A stretch of 19,192 bases of DNA from an uncultured Eubacteriales bacterium (GCA_900545495.1 UQZJ01000024.1:1-19192), one strand, 5' to 3'. Positions 5,471 through 15,034 are shown, counted from the stretch's first letter. Made by a program: numbers and translations. The notes: generated by a model not told the origin, from the sequence alone.

Positions 5471-8400
5471 AAAAAGTACTATCCCTATTGCTGATACTAT
5501 GCCTGTTCCTCAGCGCGCTGCCCACGCAGGCGCTGGCCTATGTGGGAGACATCCAGCCGGTAGGAAGCAACGCTGTGAAACAGACCAAGCTGAGCAGCGG
5601 GTCGTTTGCGCTGCAAAACGACTATATCCGCGTGATCGCGCGGAAGGACGGCACACTGTCAACGGCTCCGGCGACGGAAAGCGCCGATCCCACAGACAGG
5701 CAGACGCCGTACTGCTACTTCGTTACCTATGCGGGCTACGGCTATAACAATAAGGCGACCTCGCATCCGGCAAGCCTGCGCCTGAAAAGCCTGACCTTTG
5801 TGAACAAGACGCCCAATGGCACGGCAAAGGCCATCAGGGCGGACTATGACCTGACGGTCAATCTGACCAAGCTCACCGTGAGCGGGACGACCTCCGTGTA
5901 TTATGAGCTGGTGCAGCTTAAAGAGAACGAGTTGTCCGCCGGGAGCTGGGGCGTGATGGTATCCGTTGACAATATCCGGCTCAACGTGCAGGACAGCGGG
6001 GCGTTTTTTCAGACGATGAACACCGATGTGGACGTTTTCTGGGGCTATACCCTCAGCGGCTTTACCGCCATGGGGCATCCCAAGGCCGCGGACAGCCCCG
6101 CCCTCAAGCTGGGCCGCACCGTTTATAATTATGATAAACAGACGGTGCTTTCCACCGAAAGCTCCGTCATCACCGGCAAGCTGGAAAATGTGTCCGCATA
6201 TACGGGCTTCTCGCAGGGCCGCGACTGGTGCTACGACTACATCACCGAGGTCTATACGGACGGCTACACCTGGGCCAACCCCTTTGTGGGGCTGTCGGCA
6301 TACTATAGCCACAATAAATCCAACACCATCAAGGTATATCTGCCGGACACGGTCAGCGTGACGCCGGCCAGCCGCCCCGCCGACACCCGGGTGGTGTGCG
6401 AGGACGGTTTGGGGCTTGTTTTCGGCAACGACGAGTCCTATCCGAGCTCCTCGCGCTTCCTCTGGGGCTTCCGCGATCTGGTAGTAAAGTCATCGGAGAT
6501 CCCCACCAAGCCGGATCAGGTGGATCCCTCCATTCAGGCCAAGCGGCTGGCGGTCTTTGCCAAGGGGAACGGCGTGGTGGTGGAGCCTGTGCCGAATAAT
6601 ACGGCGCTGTCGGTGCTGAAGATGTTACACGGCGCCTCTCCCATCGGCTTCATTAACGGTGACTACGAGAGCAAGAACGGCTCGAAATTCACCTTCACCG
6701 GTGGGGCGGCGCTGCTCTCCCCCTCCGTCACCGCCACATGGGGCAGAGGCGGGAGTCTGGTCATCCACCGGGATGGAACGGTGGAGCAGCGGGGCGTGCA
6801 TCTGAACGCGCCGTCCTTCAAGTTTTATCAGCCGAAGAGTGGCGCGGAGAGCAATTTGAAGATCAAGCTCACGAACAAGGGCTTCTCGTTTGACATTGAT
6901 CCCGCCAAGAACGACGCCATCATCTTTGTGGACATCCCCTACGCCTCGGTGAAGCTGGAGCAGGCGACGGCGGACGCCGCGGGCAATCTGATCTTTAACG
7001 GCGATATCGGCTTCCAGACCATCTTTAACGGCGCAGCCTTCTCGCTGGAAAAGCTGGGCTTCGGCTTGACAGAAAAGACGGTGGGCGGCCGGAAGACCTA
7101 CGAGTTCAAGGTCAACGGCGTACACGCCAAGGGCAGCTTCGACACCGCGAAGCTGATGGCACTGGAGCTTGCGAAGGTCGAGGGTGAGGTCAACACCTTC
7201 AAGGGTGAGGAGCGCTACGCCTTCGAGCTGGAGCTGAACGTCTTCGACCTCTTCGAGACAGAGGCCAAGCTGGCGCTGGAGCGCAGCAAGAAGGACGGCT
7301 CGCTGATTCCCGACGAGCTGTGGTTCTTTGTGAAGTCCAGCCCCGGCATCCCCATCATCCCGCCCGTTCCCGTGGGACAGCTCAACGGCGGCGGCGCGGG
7401 CTTCAAGGATCTGGCGGCCACGGTGAACGGCGACTACTTTGCCATTCCGCCTATCAAGCTGCGGGGCGCGCTGGCGGGTACCTATCTGCACCTGATCGAG
7501 GCCCGGGGCGATGTGGTCATCGGCCCCAGCGAGATCTCCCTCAAGGCGTCGGACGTGGGCATCGTCGGTCTGGGCAAGAGCGGCCAGCTCATCGACAGCT
7601 TCGGCTATGCCCTCAAGCTCAATGGGCAGGAGCGCAGCTACAGGAATGATACCTATAAGGGCATCTACTTCTCCGGCTCGGAGGCGCTGAAGCTGAATCT
7701 GCCGAACAATACAATCAACGCCATCGTGCTGGATTCCTCCGTTGAGCTGGGCGCCTTCGGCGGCGTGAATGGCAGAAAGGATACCGTGTTCCTCGGCGTA
7801 GGCGCCAACGGCATCGTCAGGGGCCGGGTGCAGATCCCCAAGGACTTTCCTTTAATTGGCGGTTTTGGTGCGAATGTCGGGAACATCAACCTCATTATCG
7901 GCGGGCAGACCACCGCGCCCATCCGGGGCGTCAGCGTCAGCGAGGGCATGAAGCAGGCGTTCAAGAATGTGGACATCTACCTCGGCGCGATGGTCGGCGT
8001 GAACATCGGACTCTTTGATACGCGGGTGTGGGTGCTGCTCCCGAATATCATCGATACCAACTTCAGAAGAGGCGGCGGCTGGGACATTGAGTTCCGCTGG
8101 TTCAAGAGCCTGCCCACATGGAACTGGGCGGATCACGGCGTTGAGCCTCTCGTGCAGTCCGTGTCCCTGGAGGATTCGGAAACCCGTCAGGCGATGCTTG
8201 CCGGGGAGCCCGCCATGCTTACAGGTCGGGGCGGCAGATCCTCTGCGGCGATCACCGTCGCCGCCGGCCCGGGGCAGACGCCGTATATCGTGCTGGCCTT
8301 TGACAACAACGTCACCGAGGCGGATATTCAGGCCGCCCTGTCGGTCACGCAGAACGGCGTCGATCTTCCCATCAACTGGCTGGCCGAAGACGGCGAGATG

Positions 8401-10614
8401 GATCCCAACGCGGCCATCAACGCCACGAGCATCGGCGACATGAAGAAGTCGGCGGACGACGGCAAGGCGTACCGTTTGGCCGTCCTGCGGCTGAAGAGCG
8501 GCGGCACCTATTCCGTCGATGCAGGCAGGCTGACCTTCTCCGACGAGGAGGGCATCAGCGTTGCGCCGTTTGAGGAGCTAGCTCTGTCCCAGAGCGGCTA
8601 CACGCTGTCCGGCGCGGTGAAGTATCCCGCCGAAGGGACGACCTACGCACTGCGCACCTATCTGGGCAGCGCCAAGGGCGATGCGACCTACCTCGTGAGC
8701 GAGGATGCCGTGATCGATCCCAACAACATTTCCCTCAGCCTTCCCGACAGCGGCGCGCTGGTCCCCACCGGCGAGTACTATGTGACCTCGTTCCTGATGA
8801 CGGAAAAGACCTTCACCCTTACGGACGGGTCGACAGAGACCGCGCTGATGCCCGTCGGCAGCCAGCGCTTTGATACGCCCATCTCCTATACCAACACCAA
8901 CCAGCCCGACGCCCCTGCCAGTGTGGATCTGACCCCTGCGGGCAACGAGGTGATGCGGGCCAAATGGAGCGCGGTAGACGGCGCCGACGGCTACCATGTG
9001 ACGATCTACCAGCAGGATGGCACCGATTGGGTCGATACCGGCTACGGCTACGACCTTGACAAGGACACCACCTCCCTCGACATGGCGCTGACCGTGGGCG
9101 GCAACGCCGTGCAGGTCTCGGAGTCGGGCGCGTCCTCTGTTCCCGCCGAAAACCTGTCCGCCGACAAGACCTACAAGATCGGCGTCCGCGCCTACAGAGT
9201 CATTGAAGGCGGAAAGTATTACAGCGCGGAGAAGGAGTCCGGTGGCGAATATCTGCCGAAGTACACGCCGCTGCGCCTCACCCTCAATGTGAACGGCGTG
9301 GACTGCGAGGCGGATGACCACGGCGTCTACCACGCCTATGTAGGCGGCGACGCCAGTCTCCTCAACGTGACCTGTGCGGAGGCCGACAGCATCCAGGTCA
9401 CGCGGATGGATACCAATGCGCCCCTCACGCCAGATGCGTGGGGCGGCTTCCCCCTTCCCGCGTTCACAGGCAGCCTGATGCTCCGCGTCAGCGGCGTCAA
9501 GGGGCTGGATGTGACCGACGTATTCCTGCTGGTGAGCGTGGATGAAACGCCTCCCGTACTCACACTCGCCGATCCGTTCTTCTATGCCGACGCAGACAGC
9601 GGCGCGTACACCATCACCGGCACGGCGGATGCGGGCAGCCTGATCCTCTACGGCCGCAACGAGAGCGTCTACGCCGGAAGCGACGGCAGCTTCGAGATCC
9701 CCGGCACACTGAGCGGCAATCAGAGCACCAGCGTTCTCCCCCTCCAGGCGCAGGACAGCGCGGGTAATCTCTCCGCGCCGCAGTTTGCGCTGGTGACGCG
9801 GCGCGGGACGACGTACAACGTCACTGTCACGGATGACGGCAACGGCACCGGCACGGCATCGCCCGCCACATCGGAAGCGGGAATGGAGATCACCCTGCGC
9901 ACCACGCCCAACACCGGCTACCACTTTAAGACGTGGCAGGTCGTCAGCGGCGGCGTGACCATCACCGACAACCGGTTCATCATGCCCGCCGGCGATGTCA
10001 CGGTCAAGGCGATCTTTGAGGCAAATACCGCCACCTCCGAGTTTACCGTCACCTTTGACGGCAACGGCGGCACGCCCTCTGTGGGCAGCATGACCACCAC
10101 CGGTCAGAAGCTGGCATCTCTGCCCAGCGTCTCCCGCATCGGCAGCTACCACTTCGACGGCTGGTACACCGCGGCCAGCGGCGGCACGAAGATCACCACG
10201 TCCACCACCTTCTCCGCAGACACCACGGTGTATGCCCATTGGACCTATACCGGCAAGGATGACGAACCGGATACCTTCTACACCATCACCGTGACCGGCG
10301 GGAAGGGCGGCACGATCTCCCCCTCCGGCAGCGTCCGCGTCCGGGAGGGCGGAAGTCTGGCTCTCACCATCACGCCGGACAAGGGCTATGTCGTTTCCAG
10401 CGTCAAGGTCGACGGCAAGAGCGTGGGTGCGGTAAAGTCCTACACCCTCACCAATGTCATGGGGAGCCATGCCATTACCGTCACCTTCCGAAAGGCCGGC
10501 AGTCCCGTCAGCGGCGACAGCGGCGGCCTGCCGCTGTGGAACGCCCTGCTGTGCGCCAGCGCCTTCGGCTTGGCGTGCGCCGTCTTCCCCCGGCGGAAGC
10601 GGCGGCTCGGATGA
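5467..10614 (+). CDS. Giant secreted, C-terminally anchored multidomain surface protein
   Basis: This is a 1715-residue extracellular protein. A signal peptide (MKKVLSLLLILCLFLSALPTQALA) ends at about residue 24. Residues 28 to about 900 are beta-rich and match no family that I know; they contain repeated Gly/Asn-rich strands but no clear enzyme motif. After about 920 come Ig-like beta domains. A fibronectin type III-like domain spans about 1146-1268, an Ig-like domain starting DETPPVLTL about 1358-1443, an InlB-type divergent repeat about 1449-1520, a classical Listeria-Bacteroides (InlB B) repeat about 1524-1594 (FTVTFDGNGG...FDGWY...VYAHWT), and a further bacterial repeat about 1603-1677. 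The end (about 1690-1715) is a hydrophobic helix with RRKRR but no LPxTG, so membrane anchoring is likely. AAGGAGGA precedes the ATG, which overlaps the preceding gene. The role is probably adhesion or wall-surface structure; it is unproven. Confidence 0.93.
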   Translation: MKKVLSLLLILCLFLSALPTQALAYVGDIQPVGSNAVKQTKLSSGSFALQNDYIRVIARKDGTLSTAPATESADPTDRQTPYCYFVTYAGYGYNNKATSHPASLRLKSLTFVNKTPNGTAKAIRADYDLTVNLTKLTVSGTTSVYYELVQLKENELSAGSWGVMVSVDNIRLNVQDSGAFFQTMNTDVDVFWGYTLSGFTAMGHPKAADSPALKLGRTVYNYDKQTVLSTESSVITGKLENVSAYTGFSQGRDWCYDYITEVYTDGYTWANPFVGLSAYYSHNKSNTIKVYLPDTVSVTPASRPADTRVVCEDGLGLVFGNDESYPSSSRFLWGFRDLVVKSSEIPTKPDQVDPSIQAKRLAVFAKGNGVVVEPVPNNTALSVLKMLHGASPIGFINGDYESKNGSKFTFTGGAALLSPSVTATWGRGGSLVIHRDGTVEQRGVHLNAPSFKFYQPKSGAESNLKIKLTNKGFSFDIDPAKNDAIIFVDIPYASVKLEQATADAAGNLIFNGDIGFQTIFNGAAFSLEKLGFGLTEKTVGGRKTYEFKVNGVHAKGSFDTAKLMALELAKVEGEVNTFKGEERYAFELELNVFDLFETEAKLALERSKKDGSLIPDELWFFVKSSPGIPIIPPVPVGQLNGGGAGFKDLAATVNGDYFAIPPIKLRGALAGTYLHLIEARGDVVIGPSEISLKASDVGIVGLGKSGQLIDSFGYALKLNGQERSYRNDTYKGIYFSGSEALKLNLPNNTINAIVLDSSVELGAFGGVNGRKDTVFLGVGANGIVRGRVQIPKDFPLIGGFGANVGNINLIIGGQTTAPIRGVSVSEGMKQAFKNVDIYLGAMVGVNIGLFDTRVWVLLPNIIDTNFRRGGGWDIEFRWFKSLPTWNWADHGVEPLVQSVSLEDSETRQAMLAGEPAMLTGRGGRSSAAITVAAGPGQTPYIVLAFDNNVTEADIQAALSVTQNGVDLPINWLAEDGEMDPNAAINATSIGDMKKSADDGKAYRLAVLRLKSGGTYSVDAGRLTFSDEEGISVAPFEELALSQSGYTLSGAVKYPAEGTTYALRTYLGSAKGDATYLVSEDAVIDPNNISLSLPDSGALVPTGEYYVTSFLMTEKTFTLTDGSTETALMPVGSQRFDTPISYTNTNQPDAPASVDLTPAGNEVMRAKWSAVDGADGYHVTIYQQDGTDWVDTGYGYDLDKDTTSLDMALTVGGNAVQVSESGASSVPAENLSADKTYKIGVRAYRVIEGGKYYSAEKESGGEYLPKYTPLRLTLNVNGVDCEADDHGVYHAYVGGDASLLNVTCAEADSIQVTRMDTNAPLTPDAWGGFPLPAFTGSLMLRVSGVKGLDVTDVFLLVSVDETPPVLTLADPFFYADADSGAYTITGTADAGSLILYGRNESVYAGSDGSFEIPGTLSGNQSTSVLPLQAQDSAGNLSAPQFALVTRRGTTYNVTVTDDGNGTGTASPATSEAGMEITLRTTPNTGYHFKTWQVVSGGVTITDNRFIMPAGDVTVKAIFEANTATSEFTVTFDGNGGTPSVGSMTTTGQKLASLPSVSRIGSYHFDGWYTAASGGTKITTSTTFSADTTVYAHWTYTGKDDEPDTFYTITVTGGKGGTISPSGSVRVREGGSLALTITPDKGYVVSSVKVDGKSVGAVKSYTLTNVMGSHAITVTFRKAGSPVSGDSGGLPLWNALLCASAFGLACAVFPRRKRRLG

Positions 10615-10622
10615 CAGGGCAG

Positions 10623-10639
10623 TTGGCTTGATGAGCCAA
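10623..10639 (+). other. Small hairpin after the surface-protein gene
   Basis: TTGGCT-TGATG-AGCCAA is a 6-bp hairpin 9 bases past the stop, without a T-tract. It is probably a minor 3' structure ahead of the main terminator. Confidence 0.35.
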
Positions 10640-10669
10640 TCTTACCCCCCCTTGCAGACGCGATACGGT

Positions 10670-10703
10670 AAAGCGCCCGCAGCCTCTGGCTGCGGGCGCT
10701 TTT
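10670..10703. terminator. Bidirectional intrinsic terminator between convergent genes
   Basis: AAGCGCCCGCAG and CTGCGGGCGCTT form a 12-bp stem with a 7-base loop, flanked by AA on the left and TTTT on the right. It can end the giant surface-protein transcript on the plus strand and, less strongly, the minus-strand gene at 10769. Confidence 0.85.
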
Positions 10704-10768
10704 CATCGTTTATGTGCCGGTCGTCTGCAGAAACGGCGGTGCAGAGAGGAAAGACGACAGCCTCCCCG

Positions 10769-11323
10769 TTACCGCAGCGGCGCGCCGTGGGGATAGTCCC
10801 GCAGCCGTCCGGTGTACAGCCGGGTGTGGGGCAGCTTCAGGAAGTGGATGGGCTGGACGATGCGGGCGCGCAGCTCACCGGCTCCGCGCACCTCCGCCTG
10901 CAGCAGCATTTCCTCCACGAATTCCGAGCAGTAGTAGCAGTTCGACCGCTTCCAGAGGATGCGGAAAAACGCCAGCAGCAGCCCCAGCAGGTTGTAGGAA
11001 AACTGCTCCCGCCGCGCCCACATGGTCTCCAGCGTCGTTTCCAGCGCCGCGTACCGCTCCTCGGTGATCTCCATCGCGAGGATGACGGCGGTGGTGTTGG
11101 AGAAGCGGCGGAATGTCCCTGCGTGGGGGGATTCGATGACGAAGCCGCCCCAGAAGGGGTTGTAGGGATGTCTGCGCCCGAAGGAGTACATCCTCGTCAG
11201 GTCTTGGGACAGGCTGAGGGAGGCGTGGTTGTACTCCGCACCGGTGACGTGCTTCAGGATACGGGACAGGACTGTACCCGTCTGGCTGATGACGATAAAT
11301 ATCTGCTTGTTGTTTCTGTTCAT
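10769..11323 (-). CDS. Circularly permuted papain-fold (YiiX/NlpC-like) protein
   Basis: This 184-residue protein has no signal peptide and starts MNRNNKQIFIVISQTGTVLS. The conserved His lies in AEYNHASLSL (about residues 34-43) and the conserved Cys in SNCYYCSEFVEEML (about 127-140). The His-before-Cys order is that of permuted NlpC/P60 (YiiX, YaeF, LRAT-like) enzymes, which act as amidases, thioesterases or acyltransferases on peptides or lipids. I choose the ATG at 11323 because AAGGTG sits five bases before it; an in-frame ATG 15 bases earlier lacks a site. It follows the transporter fusion gene on the same strand after a gap of about 100 bases, so it could be co-transcribed, and it converges on the surface-protein gene. 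The substrate is unknown. Confidence 0.8.
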   Translation of the reverse strand: MNRNNKQIFIVISQTGTVLSRILKHVTGAEYNHASLSLSQDLTRMYSFGRRHPYNPFWGGFVIESPHAGTFRRFSNTTAVILAMEITEERYAALETTLETMWARREQFSYNLLGLLLAFFRILWKRSNCYYCSEFVEEMLLQAEVRGAGELRARIVQPIHFLKLPHTRLYTGRLRDYPHGAPLR

Positions 11324-11425
11324 ATCGCACCTTTGCATTCCGGGGGCTTATCCGCCTCCGTGCTGTTCGGTCTGCCGAGCCCGCTTTTCGGCGCGTTTTT
11401 CACCGGCTCGCCGGGCGTGGCTTCC

Positions 11426-14068
11426 TTATTCCACAAGGCCGTATTTCGTTTTGATGCGGTCCAGCTTCTCCAGCATCGGCTCCGCCAGCACCCACAGGAA
11501 AAACACGGTGGCGGCGGCGTGGACGCAGTCCACGGGGAAGCCGGTGATATAGTAGCTCATCAGCACCTGCCAGCTCAATTCCCGGCTGGACAGCAGGGCG
11601 GCGACGGGGTTCATCAGCCCGCCGTAGAGGACAATGGCGGCAATGGCGCCGTAGCTGCACAGGGCGGCGCGGCTGCGGCGGAGCCAGCCCTTGCGGAACA
11701 GAACACCCGCCAGGAAGCCGATGATCCCGGCGGCAAACATCTGGAAGGGCGTCCACGGCCCCTGCGAAAACAGGAAATTGCTGGCCAGCATGGTCATGGC
11801 GCCCACCAGAAAGCCCGTCTCACCGCCGAAGGCCACGCCGGAGATGATGGTCAGCGCCACCACCGGCTTGAACTGCGGCAGCATGAAGAAGGCGGCGCGG
11901 GCCGCCACCCCCAGCGCGCACAGCACGGCGATGATGGTCAGCTCCCGGGCCTGGGGCTTCCGCCCCTCAAAGACCATGAAGAACGGCAGCATACAGGCCA
12001 GCATGACCAGCAGCGCCATCAGGTAGTAGTTCTTGACGTCGAAGTAGTAGCTGCCCACGAACAATATGGCGGGAACGCCCACCAGAATCAGGGCGGCCGC
12101 AGCCTTCGTCCGCTTGGAGAGCTTTCGCCTCTCCACCGGCGTCTGCACCTGTACCGGCGGCGGCGAGCGCCGTCCGATGGCGGCGGCGGTGACGAACAGC
12201 GCCGCGATGAACAGGGCATACTCCCACAGTGCCGACCAGCCGGCGGCGGACACCGCCCCGCCGCCCACCAGCGCCGTCAGATCGGTGTTTTTGGCGGCGT
12301 GCCAGAAGATGACCAGCGCCAGCAGACCCGACACAAGGGCGATGGCTCTGCGCCACCACGGCAGCCTCGGCGGCTGCCACGCGGCGGACTCCTCCGCCAC
12401 CGGCGGCAGCGGCGCGTAGACCTGCTCCAGCACCGGCTCCGGCGGCACGGTGCCGCCGATGACCGCCATCACATCCTCCGCCGTCACCGCCTGCGGACAG
12501 ATATCCCGCGCCATGCGGTCGGCGGAGGTGGTATAGAAGCTGTTGCCGGAGAAAAACGGCCGGGGCGCGCCCTCCGTCACCACAGCGCCGTCGAAAAACA
12601 GGGCGCAGCGGTGGGCGTAGCGGGCGCAGAATTCCACGTCGTGGCTGACCATGACCACGGTGACGCCTCCCGCCGTCAGGGAGCGGAGGATGGCGGCCAG
12701 CTCCTGCTTGAACTCGGCGTCCAAGCCCTTGGTGGGCTCGTCCAGCAGCAGGAGCTCCGGGTCAAGGAGCAGCACCTTACACAGGGCGGCACGCTGCTGC
12801 TCGCCGCCGGACAGGTCGTAGGGATGGCGGTCCAGTAGCGCCGTCAGGCGGCAGAGCGCCACCGCCTGCTCCATCCGTTTCTCCCGCAGGTCGGCGGGTA
12901 TCCCCTGTCCGTCAAAGGCCTCGTACAGATCCTCGCGGACGGTCTTTTTCACAAACAGCGTGCGGGGATCCTGGGGCAGTACACCCATGCGTCCGACACG
13001 GCGCACCGCGCCGCGATAGGGCGTCAGCGCGCCGCTGAGCAGGTGGAGCGTGGTGGTTTTGCCCGCGCCATTTCCGCCCAGCAGCGCCAGCAGCTCCCCC
13101 TGATACACGGTGAGGTCAAGCCCCTTTACCACGTCCGGGGCCTCCGGCTCATAGCGGAACCACAGGCCCTCCGCCGTCAGCACCGGGCCGCCGCGCCGGT
13201 GCGTCTCCTCCGGCGGCAGGGGCAGCAGCGGGTGATCTGCCCGCCAGCGGTGCAGGAAGTCCCGTCCCTCCCGGACGGTGACGGGCGCGGGATCGTCGCT
13301 TGCCACCGAGGCCCAGATCCGCATGGCGGCGGGCATGGCGAGGAACATCTCATGCCCCCGGCTGCGCAGAGCGCGTCCCACCTCGGCAGGGCTGCCGGTA
13401 CACAGCAGCCGCCCGCCGTCCAAAACGGCGGCATGGGTGGCAAGAGGCAGTGCCTCCTCCAGCCGGTGCTCCGTCAGGAGGATGGTGGTACCCAGCTCCC
13501 GGTTGATGCGTCCCAGCGTTTGCAGAAAATCGGCAGCGGCGATGGGGTCCAGCTGGCTGGTGGGTTCGTCCAAAATCAGCACCTTGGGCTGCATGACCAT
13601 GACGGAAGCCAGACTCAAAAGCTGCTTCTGACCGCCGGAAAGCTGCTCCACCGACTTGTGGAACCAGTCCTGAATGCCGAAAAACGATGCCATCTCCGCC
13701 ACGCGGCGGCGGATGGAGGGGGTGTCGCAGCCCAGACTCTCCAAGCCGAAGGCCAGCTCGTGCCAGACCTTGTCCGTCACCACCTGCTGCTCCGGCGACT
13801 GGAGGACGAAGCCGATATCCGCCGCCTGCTGCCGCAGGGGGATCTCCCGCAGGGGCGTACCCTGAAAATACACCTCCCCCTCGGTGATGCCGTGGGGCGC
13901 GAGGACGGTCTTGAGCTGCCGCAGCAGCGTGGATTTGCCGCAGCCGGAGGGGCCGCACAGCACCCAGAATTCACCGCTGCGGATGGTCAGCTCCACATCG
14001 GTCAGCGCCGGGGTGCGCTGCTGCGGGTAGGTAAAGCCGAAGCCGGAAAGGTGAAACAGCTCGCTCAT
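11426..14068 (-). CDS. ECF-transporter fusion: two ATPase domains plus S-component (EcfA-EcfA'-S)
   Basis: An 880-residue single chain carries three parts of an energy-coupling-factor vitamin importer. ATPase 1 has Walker A GPSGCGKST (39-47), signature LSGGQKQ (about 143) and Walker B LILDEPTSQLD with TEHR. ATPase 2 has Walker A GGNGAGKTT (about 331-339), LSGGEQQ (about 418) and LLLLDEPTKGLD with VSHD. From about residue 575 to the end there are roughly ten hydrophobic segments. The first four are of unclear role; the last six look like an S-component (GGETGFLVGAMTMLASNFLF, then GPWTPFQMFAAGIIGFLAGV). AAAGGAGG precedes the ATG, which lies one base after the EcfT stop. The substrate is inferred from the divergent cobalamin operon as a corrinoid, alpha-ribazole or dimethylbenzimidazole. 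Both ATPases keep all motifs, so the chain should be active. Confidence 0.92.
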   Translation of the reverse strand: MSELFHLSGFGFTYPQQRTPALTDVELTIRSGEFWVLCGPSGCGKSTLLRQLKTVLAPHGITEGEVYFQGTPLREIPLRQQAADIGFVLQSPEQQVVTDKVWHELAFGLESLGCDTPSIRRRVAEMASFFGIQDWFHKSVEQLSGGQKQLLSLASVMVMQPKVLILDEPTSQLDPIAAADFLQTLGRINRELGTTILLTEHRLEEALPLATHAAVLDGGRLLCTGSPAEVGRALRSRGHEMFLAMPAAMRIWASVASDDPAPVTVREGRDFLHRWRADHPLLPLPPEETHRRGGPVLTAEGLWFRYEPEAPDVVKGLDLTVYQGELLALLGGNGAGKTTTLHLLSGALTPYRGAVRRVGRMGVLPQDPRTLFVKKTVREDLYEAFDGQGIPADLREKRMEQAVALCRLTALLDRHPYDLSGGEQQRAALCKVLLLDPELLLLDEPTKGLDAEFKQELAAILRSLTAGGVTVVMVSHDVEFCARYAHRCALFFDGAVVTEGAPRPFFSGNSFYTTSADRMARDICPQAVTAEDVMAVIGGTVPPEPVLEQVYAPLPPVAEESAAWQPPRLPWWRRAIALVSGLLALVIFWHAAKNTDLTALVGGGAVSAAGWSALWEYALFIAALFVTAAAIGRRSPPPVQVQTPVERRKLSKRTKAAAALILVGVPAILFVGSYYFDVKNYYLMALLVMLACMLPFFMVFEGRKPQARELTIIAVLCALGVAARAAFFMLPQFKPVVALTIISGVAFGGETGFLVGAMTMLASNFLFSQGPWTPFQMFAAGIIGFLAGVLFRKGWLRRSRAALCSYGAIAAIVLYGGLMNPVAALLSSRELSWQVLMSYYITGFPVDCVHAAATVFFLWVLAEPMLEKLDRIKTKYGLVE

Positions 14069-14069
14069 A

Positions 14070-14963
14070 TCAGGCCCCTCCTTTCTTGAGTCGGCGGAAG
14101 CGGCGCTGCGCCGCCCACGACATCCCGGAGGGTGTCAGGCACAGCAGCAGATACACCGCGAAAAAGCTGACGGTCAGCGGCCGGGCCGGTGCGCCCAGCA
14201 GCATGGGGTAATACTGGAAATACAGGCCGCCGCCCAGCACACCGGACAGCAGATACAGCCCGCAGAAGCCCAGCCACAAAAGGAGACTTCTGTCCCGGTC
14301 GTCCAGCCGGTAGATGGAAAAGGCGGTGCGCCCCGGTTGGCCGTAGCCGCGGCTGCGCATACTGTCCGCCGTGTCGATGGCGCTCTCCAAGCTCCATGTG
14401 ACCATGATGGAAAAGACCTTCATGGCGTTTTTGCACCGCTGAAGCAGGCTGCCGTTTTCCGTGTCGCGTCCCATAAAGCGCTGGGCCTGCGCCACCGTGC
14501 GGAACTGGCGGCGAAAGCGCGGCACAAACCGCAGTGTCATGCTCAGCACCAGCGACAGCGCCGGGATGATGCGGCCAAAGAGATAGATGAACTTGTCGGA
14601 GGTCATGACCGCGCTGAAGCAGCGGAACCACAGCACCACCGCCGCCAGCAGCAGCGCCGCAGCCAGACCGTAGAGGATGCTCTCCAGCGTCAGCGGGTTG
14701 CCGGAGGGCAGATAGGTCAGGATGGTGACGCCCTGATGGACGAAGGCGGGATTCACCACCGCCGCCAGCAGCGCCATGGGGATGAGCCAGCGGGCGCTGC
14801 GCCCCAGCTCCCGCAGGCCGTAAAGCCCTGCCAGGTAGCAGCAGGCGCCGGTCAGAGAGATCACAAGGCAGGCGGGGTGCATCAGGCACATGGAAAATGC
14901 CAGCACCAGCGCGAAATAGAGGAAATTCACCGCCGGATGGCAGTCGGAAAACGTGTCGCGCAC
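14070..14963 (-). CDS. ecfT: ECF-transporter membrane subunit EcfT (CbiQ family)
   Basis: This is a 297-residue energy-coupling membrane protein that links ATP hydrolysis by the fused ATPases to the S-component. It begins (V/M)RDTFSDCHPAVNFLYFALV, has about five to six membrane helices and carries the cytosolic coupling Ala-Arg-Gly-type signature as SMRSRGYGQPGRT near residues 203-215 (SRG, with a following helix). The start is the GTG at 14963, eight bases after GGGAGG; an in-frame GTG at 14972 is directly fused to that site and is rejected. The family name and the fused ATPase-S gene one base downstream agree. A near-consensus promoter lies about 40 bases upstream. No separate S-component gene is seen nearby. 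Confidence 0.93.
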   Translation of the reverse strand: MRDTFSDCHPAVNFLYFALVLAFSMCLMHPACLVISLTGACCYLAGLYGLRELGRSARWLIPMALLAAVVNPAFVHQGVTILTYLPSGNPLTLESILYGLAAALLLAAVVLWFRCFSAVMTSDKFIYLFGRIIPALSLVLSMTLRFVPRFRRQFRTVAQAQRFMGRDTENGSLLQRCKNAMKVFSIMVTWSLESAIDTADSMRSRGYGQPGRTAFSIYRLDDRDRSLLLWLGFCGLYLLSGVLGGGLYFQYYPMLLGAPARPLTVSFFAVYLLLCLTPSGMSWAAQRRFRRLKKGGA

Positions 14964-15005
14964 AGATGGCACCTCCCCCCCTGTTATTTTAGCGCATACA
15001 AGGAA

Positions 15006-15034
15006 ATTATACCGTGTTCGCCGGAATGCGTCAA
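15006..15034 (-). promoter_or_regulatory. Sigma-A promoter of the transporter operon
   Basis: On the minus strand, TTGACG (15034-15029) and a perfect TATAAT (15011-15006) are separated by 17 bases. The untranslated leader is only about 35 bases, too short for a cobalamin riboswitch. Confidence 0.88.

Noticed and set aside
8578..10470. 630-codon minus-strand open frame
   Set aside because: It is antisense to the surface-protein gene, whose FnIII and InlB-type domains are clear; the long frame is a by-product of high GC.
10534..10614. LPxTG sortase signal on the giant surface protein
   Set aside because: A hydrophobic helix and an Arg/Lys-rich tail are present, but no LPxTG or close variant precedes them.
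10454..12838. 794-codon plus-strand open frame
   Set aside because: It covers the end of the surface gene, a terminator and the opposite strand of two recognised genes; the protein is low complexity.
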